This document shows, piece by piece, positions 55,737 through 64,000 of a DNA stretch of 64,000 nt. Under the pieces are notes generated by a model. It had not been told where the DNA came from and made no database searches. It saw only the letters and a list, made by a program, of their open reading frames with translations. Where the stretch lies: positions 372,001 to 436,000 of the forward strand of contig JAMXSV010000026.1 in NCBI GenBank assembly GCA_027559495.1, given 5' to 3'. The position numbers and the translations under genes were made by a program. The stretch is from Aurifilum marmelostoma (taxonomy: Eukaryota; Ascomycota; Sordariomycetes; Diaporthales; Cryphonectriaceae). How positions within the stretch are numbered: position 1 is the first letter of the stretch; each line of letters starts with the position of its first letter.

Positions 55737-56157
55737 GCTTCTCTCCCCCTCTCTATCCTTCGTCTACAACGGCCGCCACAGCCAGCGCACGGCCACGCCG
55801 GCCACGTTATAGGGCACGGGGCAGCCCAGCAAGCACTGAGCAAAGCTCGGCTCCAACGCTCATTAAGGAGGAGGACCGCCAGCAGGGACAGGAGCCCACC
55901 GCCATACCGTACCGACCCTCGTCGCCTGCCAGCACACCAGGCACAGCAGCAGCAAGCTTCAGCTTTACCGCCTCTGCCAGCAGCTGGTCCAGGCCCCCCC
56001 TCCCCAGGACCACCACCCCCAACCCATTACGTCGCAATCTCCAGCCGTCTCCACGGGACGCTGCCGCAGCCAGGAGCCTGCAAGAGCCCTGGTCCACTGG
56101 TCCACCACCCCATGAAGGGACGGGCACACGCGAGCAGCAGGAGGATATTGTCCAATG
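55737..56157 (+). CDS. Candidate exon, Ser/Pro-rich (no start codon)
   Basis: A stop-free frame follows a good acceptor (CTCTCCTCGCAG, ending at 55736). It reads SPPLYPSSTTAATASARPRR, then SAPTLIKEEDRQQGQEPTAIPYRP and HEGTGTREQQEDIVQW, and meets a possible donor GTACTT at 56158. Without splicing it runs on to a TGA at 56300-56302. Its third positions are more GC-rich than those of the overlapping frame that begins at 55707. It has no ATG, so it would need an upstream exon, which I could not find. It may be an early exon of the DUF4048 gene, a separate gene, or chance. No family is recognised. Confidence 0.3.
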
Positions 56158-56766
56158 GTACTTACATCTTGGTAGCCCCTGCTACAGTGTTGTATTGACT
56201 ATCACTCTTCCTCTCTTTCGCGGAGAGAGAGAGGGATCCAGGGTGCTGCTGTTATCTCGGCCAAGCCCAGCCAGCAGCCTGTCGCCGCCCACACCCCCCT
56301 GAGTTTGAAACATTTCTTTCGATCAATTTCGATTTCGATTTTTTTGGTCTGCTCCATGACCGCTTCTCTCTTCACAATTTGTTTCTTCACCACCTGCTCC
56401 AACACTCTCTTGCACCACAGCCACTATCTTCGCCCCTCCTTACACCAAAAGGCTGCCCTCGTAGCCAGCAGGAGATCGACTTCGGCCTGGAGACAGCGCC
56501 ACAGGCGTGCCCGTCGCGCTCCGTCCAATCCTTATACCACACGCGCCATTACCACCAAGAGGAGACACCACCGGCCCTCGGACCTACCGTCCTACCCTCC
56601 CGGCCTTGTTGAGCGCCTCCCACAAGGTCTAACGTGTCCCAGCGCTGCTTCACCCGTAACTCTGCCATCCCCGTCGACGAGACTCCTGCACAGCAGTCAG
56701 CAGGATCATCAATTGGGCGAAACGCCGGTTCTGGGAGCCCTCTTCTGCAGCCTACACAGCGGCACA

Positions 56767-58618
56767 ATGGAGGACCTCGCGACCCCCCGGAGGGCTGGCC
56801 ACTCCAGGTCGACGTCTGCAAGCAGGCGCCACGTGTCGAGGCTGTCGAGGTCGGATACAATGCCGCCGCCGCCGCCGCCTCCAGCTGATGAGCTCTTTGA
56901 CTCGCCCCCGTCTTCGTTTGGGGCGCGCTCCACACGGTCCCTCTCCACCACATCGCGCAACTCGAACAGGCTGTCCCTCACGCTGCCCATCGCTCTGCCG
57001 ACCAACGCACCGTCGAGGCCCACCCCGATCTCGACCACAGGCCCGTCTTTCCCTCCCACGCCCGGTGACACCCCCACCGTGCGATCCCCCACCGACGCCA
57101 ACGACTTCATCCATGCCATCGCCGCCCAGGAGAGGAGGGTGCTCGAGCTCCGCGAGGACCTGAAGAGCGCCGAGGCCGAGCTGTCGCGCCTCAAGAAGCA
57201 GTGGAGCGCCTTCGACTCGGTGCGCAAGCGTAATGCTATGGTCAACGGCGAGCCCCTGCGCCCGAGCCCTCAGAGCTCGCCTGCTGTGGACGACGTCGAG
57301 GGCAAGACGCGCAGCGTCGAGCTCGACAGGAGGCGTACCATGCTGATGAGCCAGCAGCTGAGCAAGGAGGCCACGGCAACGCCCACCTCGGGCAGGAGAC
57401 GGGTCATGCGCGGTGGTCACACCCGAGCCTTGTCGCTGCTCTCGCCCACCAAGCCAGATGGGGGCTTTCCCATCCTCGACGATGCCCTGGACCGCTACAG
57501 ACCCACCACGGTGAAGGATTCGGAGCCTCACCTGCAGAATGTGGGCAGCCGCCACCACCACCCTCCGCTAGCCGCCAACGGTATCTCGAAGCGGGCGACC
57601 TGGACACCTCGATCAGCAACCAGCTCTCCGTTGCCGCCCAACAACGGCGTGAAGCAGATGGCCGAGGACTTCAAGGCAGGGCTGTGGACGTTCGTGGAGG
57701 ATCTGCGCCAGGTGGCCGTCGGCGACGAGCCCATCACTGGCGCGCCCAGCGGTGGTGGATACAGAAGGGTCTCGAGTCGGCAGAACGAGAGCGAGAGGGA
57801 CACGATCCGGGCCTCGAGCTCATCGACACGGACACACGTCGCCGGCGTTTTCAACAGCAACGACCACGCGACGCCCACCCCGTCGACCCGGTTCTGCGAT
57901 CCCCTCAAGGAGTCCGACACCGCCAACCTGGGCCGGCCCAGGCGCACCAACTCAAAACGCGCAAAGCACTTCTCCTGGACACCACTGACCGTCGACGCCT
58001 TTGACGACGCCGACTGGAGCAACTGGGAGAGCCCAGCACCAGCCGCGCCCTCTCCCAGGTGGAGCGGCACCACCGTCAACGGCGACATCATTACAACAGC
58101 CATCCCGGAAGGGAAGGGCGATGAGAACGACCCACTGTGAGACACCACCGCCCCATTAAATCTAATCTCTGCTCTCGAACTTCGACCAACCCGTCCTCCA
58201 CACCTTCACACACCCTTCCCACCGTCTCACAGCTTCGGAACCCCATTCATCGTTTTCTGCCCCTGTTGTGTTCCCTCCTTGGCCTCCCCCCCCCAAAAAA
58301 AAAGACCTCTTCCCCGATCGACAACCTTATCCACTGTCAGCCAATCAATCCCTCGCGTTTTGATATTCGTCTGCTTACCCTGTACGCCTTGGCTCCCAAT
58401 CCAAGACTAATCACCGTGCCGCCCACAGCAAGAACGAGACCTCGACACCGTGCCACCGCGAGCCTCCCGAGTCCCCTCCGCTCTCAGCAGTAAAGATCGA
58501 GGAGATGCTCAAACAACTGTCCCCGGGCAACCTGAAGAGGGCCACAAGCGATTTCATGAAGGAGTGGGAGAAGAGCCTCGGGGAGCCAGCCATCCCCATC
58601 AAGGATAAAGCTTGTTGA
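56767..58618 (+). CDS. DUF4048-family protein
   Basis: Exons 56767-58136 and 58429-58618 flank a 292-base intron (donor GTGAGA, branch near GACTAAT, acceptor CCCACAG). The product is 519 residues. The start is MEDLATPRRAGHSRSTSASRRHV. A Ser/Pro-rich region carries LSLTLPIALPTNAPSRPTPI. A coiled coil follows at about 110-150 (FIHAIAAQERRVLELREDLKSAEAELSRLKKQW), then a middle block NGVKQMAEDFKAGLWTFVEDLRQVAVGDEP. The second exon gives a conserved-looking end (IEEMLKQLSPGNLKRATSDFMKEWEKSLGEPA). This matches DUF4048 proteins of fungi as I remember them; their function is unknown. Many Ser/Thr phosphosite-like motifs and the coiled coil suggest a regulatory or scaffold protein. Reading the first exon alone would stop at 58140 and lose the C-terminal block. 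Confidence 0.85.
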
Positions 58619-60301
58619 GAAGATGAGATGGATAGAAAGATGGCGGCGAAGGGATGGCTCAGGACTTATTCCCCCTCATATCAAAATGAAGCAGGGACAA
58701 GAGGGCGAAGGTTATGGCTTCGCACAGAGACGCCGGAAATGATAATGCGGCAGACTGAGAGGTTTGAGACAAAATCTCTGGTTGAATCCTGCTCTCTTCT
58801 CGGTTTCTTCTCTGTCCATTTAAATAGAAAATGTGGGGTTGCCCTCACAGCGGCACCAAACGCATCTCACGACTCCATGGCATGACACAAGGGAACATAT
58901 CTATACCACACTTAACACATGTACGTACAGTGTGATATATTTGTGTTCATTCTGTATCAATGATAATGATAACTTGCCCTCAAGGCACTCACACACTCAT
59001 CAGACTGTCTCAGATTGGCCATGCTCTCCTGCTAGACCACGATACACAAATCACGTCATGTCTCTTGCATCCTCGCGCGCGTCCTTTTTGTGCAGCCTTG
59101 GTACACCTTACTCCGGCCACTACCTACCTTCCTAGGATCAAGAAACGCCGTGCATTACCCCCTCGCGGGATGCCAACTACATAGTTCAGAGTATCCTCAG
59201 GCGACAAGATTGAAAGTACAAGATAGCCTGTGCAAGTGAAGCAGTCAGCGGAATGCCACTGAGAAATAGATATCTTCGCTGCAATGTAGAATTTGACGTG
59301 ATTAGCCAGTTAGTATATCCAGTCAGTGTCAAAGATTGTTTCGCGATTTTTTTCTGCCGCCCCCTCTCCCCTATTGAAGAGGGTGTCGAGAAAGAAGAGA
59401 AAAAAAGGAAGAATATGACAAACAGCAAGGAAAGTGAAACGAGCAGGGCGTCCGTTGGTGAGCCCAGATTCATGTGTATTCGATCTATCTATCTTCCACA
59501 AAGAAAAAAGGAAGGAAACGAGCAGGATATATGCCCATTTATATACCTCGAGCCTATAGATAGTGGATCTAACCAGGCCTGCTGGGCCAATCAGAGCTTC
59601 CAACTCGTGACAGAAAGTCATTGAAAATGTTTTGTTGATTTTATCTACTTCGCAGACAAGAACGATGAGTAAGTTGACTTTTATACGAAACTTTTCTACG
59701 GTGCAAATACAAGCTGACGAGATTTTGTGAACTTTTTTGAGAGAAAGAAAGGAAAAAGGAAGGGAAAGAAAAAAAAAAAAAGGGGGGGGGGGGGGGAAGG
59801 GATAAAAGGAAAAAAAGCCAGAGGGAAAGAAAAGTAAAGGACGAGGGTGAAGATACACCTCCGGCTATCTTGCTACGAGCTGCGGGTAATTTCGGACAAC
59901 ATTTCATCGGCCTGAATGGGTCAAGAATGCGTTGGCTGACGCATAATCGGTAAGAACAGACCAACAACTGGAGCCGGGCATTATTGATTAACCGGATGTT
60001 TGTTGTCCCAATACAGTCATCTTCCAAGAAACACACGTAGTTGGACAGGCAGATGGAAAGCAAAACGAAATTCAAACAGGATGCACCAGAGGCCATGTGT
60101 CTATGTATACGTGCTCGAGACAGGTCATGCATACAGGAGGGGACGGAAAAAAAACCCTCGCTCGATATCCGCTCGCCCTTCTATCCGCTTTCCGTTGCAG
60201 TTGCTGGTTGCCTGAGCTCTCCTCTCTTGTACCCATGTTCATACCAAACATCTGATGCCCGCCCCCAAGCTCGTCAGCACGACAGTACAGTGGTCCAGCT
60301 C
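58619..60301. other. Convergent intergenic region
   Basis: 1.7 kb between the stops of DUF4048 (plus) and V-ATPase A (minus). It contains a striking purine tract at 59769-59796. A 182-codon minus-strand frame crossing that tract is low-complexity and not supported. Confidence 0.45.
59769..59796 (+). repeat. A13-G15 homopurine tract
   Basis: Thirteen A are followed at once by fifteen G. Such tracts can form G-quadruplex or triplex structures and are error-prone to sequence. It lies in an intergenic region. Confidence 0.9.
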
Positions 60302-62697
60302 TTAATCGTCCATGACGGAGGCGAACTTGTCAAGCATTGCCTGTTGTATCTCCTCGTACTGTAAAATCGAGTCAGCAACCAAGTCTGGCTGAACTTACAG
60401 AATGTTTGGAGAATCAAATGGAGGGTTAATAGACATACCTTCTTGCTGACGGCCTCCTGGCCCTCGCTAGGCTGCTCGAACTTCAGGCTCCTCAGCTGCG
60501 CCTGCAGATCCTGGGTCGCCTCGCGCACCTTAGCCCAGCTCTGGCCCTGCGCGATGGCCTTCTGCGCCTCGTCGTGGAAGCCCACCATGAGCTTCATCAT
60601 CCACTCTGTTTTCCAGATGGGGCAGAACTGGTCGTAATCGGAATATCCATTCTGCTGCAGGAAATCCTCCTTTAGCAGGGTCGACATGTCCAGGGTAATC
60701 TTGTCGGGGTCGCTCAGGGCGCTCTTGCCGACCAGCTGGACGACCTGGTCGAGCTCTTCCGAGTCGGATAGCAGCTGCTTGATGCGGTCACGCAGGCGAG
60801 GGAAGTCGGGATACTCCTTCTCATACCAGCGGTCTAAGACGGTCGTGTACTTGGAGTACGAGAGGGAGGTGTTGATGGAGGGGAAATGTTTCCGCTGGGC
60901 GAGCTTCTTGTCAAGACCCCAGAAGACCTGCACGATACCGAGCGTGGACGACGTGACGGGGTCGGAGAAATCACCACCGGGAGGTGACACGGCACCGACG
61001 ATGGAGACGGAACCCTGACGCTCCGGGGATCCCAGAGACTGGACCTTGCCGGCACGTTCGTAGAAGGAGGCCAGCTTGGCACTCAGGTAGGCGGGGAAGC
61101 CCTGATCAGCGGGCATCTCTCCGAGACGACCCGAGATCTCACGCAGAGCTTCGGCCCAACGCGACGAGGAGTCAGCCATCATGGCGACGTCCATACCCTG
61201 GTCCCGGAAGTACTCGGCCACCGTGATACCGGTGTAGATGGAGGCCTCACGGGCAGCGACTGGCATGTTGGAAGTGTTGGCGATCAAGGTCGTCCGCTTC
61301 ATGATGGGCTCTCTCCGGCCCTCCACCTCGATCGTGAGCTCTGGGAAATCTTTCAAAACCTCTGCCATCTCATTTCCCCTTTCTCCACATCCTGCTGGAT
61401 TGTTAGCTACGCGCTGTTTAAACAAGGAGATTTAATACATACCGACATAGACGATGACATCGGAGTTGGAAAACTTTGAGACGGATTGTGAAATGACGGT
61501 TTTGCCGCAACCGAAAGCGCCAGGGATGGCGACGGTTCCACCCTGCACGGAGGGAAAGAGCGCATCGAGGACACGCTGACCAACTAGGAAGGGGCCATCG
61601 GCCGACTTCTTCTCAGTAGAAGGGCGAGGAACTCGCACCGGCCAAGTCTGCATCATGCCGTATTCGGTCTTCTTGCCATCGAACTCGACCTCGAGGATCT
61701 TCTCATCGACCGTGTAGCTGCCCTTGTCGGCGATCTTGGTGATGGTACCCCGGGCGCGGGGTGGGAACAAAATCTTGTGGTTTGTGATGAAGGAGTTCTC
61801 GTAGACGCTGCCCCAGACATCACCGCCGGTAATGTGGTCGCCAACCTTCATGGACGGGGTGAAGTCCCACTTCTTCTCGCGATCGAGGGCATTGGCGGCG
61901 ATGCCACGAGGGATGTAGATGCTCTTGGCCATATCAGAAATCTTGGCGAGGGGTCTCTGAATACCGTCGTAGATTCCGTTGAGCAGACCGGGGCCGAGCT
62001 CGACGGAGAGAGGCTTGCCCGTCCGCAGGACAGGGTCGCCAACCATGACGCCGGCTATGAAAGTGGTTCATGATGTCAGTAATTGTGTCCGCGCTGCGCG
62101 GGTGAGGCAAGTCTCCAAACTCCTTCAAGCCATACCTGTCTCCTCGTAGACCTGAATGGTGGCCTGGTCGCCGCTGATCCGAATGACTTCACCAACTAGC
62201 TGGTCATTGCCCACTTTGACCTGTGCAGTATATGTCAGCCAAGGGCACACCCCCCCCCCCCTCTCCCATTATTTGGGAACAGCGAGTTGTCATGAGGTGT
62301 CTCGTACCAGTTCGTACATGGCCACTCCAATCATGTCCTCGGCAACCACGACGGGCCTGTAATATGGATTATCAGCAAATCGATGCACCGTGGAGACCGT
62401 TCGGGAGAGGATATCGTCGTCATGAACGGTGCCATGGCATGGTTGAGTACGCACCCAGAGACGGAGTAGATCTTGCCTATAGAGACACAAGTGTATCAGA
62501 TTAGCCAGAGCAACGAGATACATGCAGGCAGCGAGAGAAAGGCGACTTACCATAGTGCTCGCTGGCATTCTCCTTCTGTTTGTGTGATGGCAGGTCTGAT
62601 TAGCAACATAGGCCGTCGACGATCGAATAGCGGCAGCAGCTGGGGGGGGGGGTGGTGATGATGATCTATTTCTGGAAGCTTAGCTTACCGGAGCCAT
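60302..62697 (-). CDS. vma-1: V-type ATPase catalytic subunit A (vma-1)
   Basis: Eight exons: 62697-62689, 62575-62551, 62476-62455, 62356-62308, 62220-62136, 62054-61443, 61391-60439 and 60358-60302; first is only nine bases. The protein is 603 residues: [19 protein letters not shown], then [44 protein letters not shown] and [23 protein letters not shown]. The Walker A motif GAFGCGKT is at 242-249, and [24 protein letters not shown] follows. It ends [19 protein letters not shown]. Subunit A hydrolyses ATP in the V1 sector and drives proton pumping into vacuoles and other organelles. The intron at 61392-61442 falls within the Gly codon just before CGERGN, the site where yeast VMA1 carries its intein; no intein is present here. 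Five short exons in the first quarter are a normal pattern for filamentous ascomycetes. Confidence 0.97.
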
Positions 62698-64000
62698 CTT
62701 GCGCGGCGTGTTGGAGAGCCGTGGGGGTTCTCTAGCTGGTGAAGATGTCTCGTGGACGGTAATAGTAGGGTTTCGAGCCGGCCTGCGGGGTGTTGAGGGC
62801 GAGAGCGGCGAGTTCGTGGTGGTGGGTTGAGAGAGAGGGGGGAAGTTTGAGGGAAATGATGGTGGTGGTGATGATGATGATGAGAGCGCTGGAGTTTCCG
62901 GCAGCGGGAGCTGCGAAGCTATCTGCTGCTGCTGGGCGAGCTCGGCTGGCAACTGGTGGTGGTGGTGGGATGACGCCGTAGGCTCAGGCTCCTCCTCGGC
63001 AAGGTCGCTGCTGATAGGGAGCTGCGTTGTGGGCCTGCCGTCCCCGGTAGAGCTCACTAACAGGTCTACCAGTGATGGCCTGGCCTTGAGTTTGGGCCGC
63101 AACCCCAGCATTCTTGCCTCTGTGGCCTACCCTGCCAGGCCTGCCCACTCGCTGTACAGTGCCCTGTATCCCCGCGGGAGGGGGAGCGGCCACTGTGCCT
63201 GCTGGTGGGTGCTGATGCTGCTGCTTGTGCTGTCGCTGTTGTTGGTGCAGCTGCGGCAATTCTGAAAAGGCTCACTCTGGGTTGTGATCTAGTCCTGTCC
63301 AGGCCGGAAGTGGTTTCGATGGGTGCGACGTTGTCTGTTGGAAGAATTAGAAAGCAGTCAACTGACGCTGCAACCGCTGTTTGAACTTTTCGGTTGCCCT
63401 TGGAATTACGAAATGAGGTTCGCAATGCGATCGACCAGTACGGGGGGTGCCACCTGCGCTATCGCTCATTTCCCTCACTGTGTGTGACTTGCTATTTTGA
63501 GAGTCCCCCGCCCACAGGGGCCTGGCCTGCAATGCACTCGTCAGCAGCACTGGGACGGTCTCAGCTCCTGAAGGATTGTATGCCAAGTACTGTACTTACA
63601 TTAAGTAGAACTTCGTGCCGTAATACGGCGTATTTACACGTGTATACCGATAGGAAACCACCAATAATAATGGCAAAGTATTCCCTTTCCTCCTGTCCAT
63701 CCTTCTTGACAGTACACGTACCCCGATATACCTTTGCCTAAGCATGAATCCTGCTTGTGCTACATTAGGCAACCCGCTGTCCCTCCCTACCTTGGCTTGT
63801 TGGAAATACTGTCCAAGGCTGGTTGCCTTGCTTGAACTCACAAAAACTTTTCTGATCTACGAGAAAGATCCTCTTTCTGCCAACCATTGTTGGTCTACTC
63901 AATTTGTTGATGTAAATTTGCCAGCTAGTATCTTTTGTAGGTTTGATATTTCACAAACGTTCAGCTTTGATAGCACTCGTCTAATTAGAGTTCCAGACAG
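62698..64000. other. Upstream of V-ATPase A, right window edge
   Basis: 1.3 kb including the promoter and leader of vma-1. The minus frame is open from an ATG at 63111 straight into the vma-1 start, giving an in-frame 138-codon extension rich in Pro, Ser, His and Gln. It is probably untranslated leader. GGT and TCA trinucleotide repeats lie near 62953-62968 and 62849-62884. No gene was recognised to the right edge. Confidence 0.4.

Noticed and set aside
59310..59858. 182-codon minus-strand frame over the A/G tract
   Set aside because: Phe/Pro/Ser low-complexity translation of the homopurine block; not a gene.

Overview
The window is nuclear DNA of a filamentous ascomycete, most likely a Sordariomycete. 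Genes are spaced a few hundred bases to several kb apart. Most introns are 50-170 bases long with GTRNGT-type donors and CTAAC-like branch sites. Coding third positions are GC-rich and leaders are pyrimidine-rich. Products such as a vma-1-type V-ATPase subunit, a Mep ammonium permease, a short kinesin-3-like motor and a DUF4048 protein are typical of this group. All calls come from reading the translated sequence; no database search was run.

Layout. 0-8.6 kb: a small Cys-rich protein gene (minus), 5.4 kb without a supportable gene, then a membrane LysM protein (minus). 8.6-15.5 kb: a CCCH zinc-finger protein whose frame breaks near an Asn-repeat stretch, a membrane-anchored TAP-like serine peptidase, and a convergent SIRT5-like sirtuin. 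17.5-20.5 kb: a Mep2-type ammonium permease behind GATA motifs and an 18-codon upstream ORF. 23-31 kb: a secreted Ser/Thr-rich mucin-like wall protein, a kinesin, and a minisatellite of about 120 bp period. 30.9-45.6 kb is the densest part: pICln, two small unknown proteins, MFAP1, DNA polymerase alpha subunit B (Pol12), a Sec14/CRAL-TRIO protein, TRAPP subunit Trs31, a small unknown protein and a class II eIF4E. 48-64 kb: a confusing multi-frame small-ORF locus, a Rad9/Crb2 checkpoint protein, a DUF4048 protein and an eight-exon V-ATPase subunit A.

Functionally the window is a housekeeping neighbourhood covering RNA processing and translation (MFAP1, pICln, eIF4E), DNA replication and damage response (Pol12, Rad9/Crb2), trafficking and ion handling (Trs31, Sec14-like, V-ATPase, kinesin), nitrogen uptake (Mep) and the cell surface (mucin-like, LysM). 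It is not a biosynthetic cluster, and I saw no transposon, tRNA, rRNA or CRISPR array.

The points I rate highest are a pair of ACGCGT (MluI cell-cycle box) motifs plus a telobox just upstream of Pol12; reading-frame breaks in three otherwise intact conserved genes, each at or near a short C/G run, which look like consensus-sequence errors; the minisatellite whose period is close to 40 codons; and the multi-frame locus at 48.3-49.4 kb.
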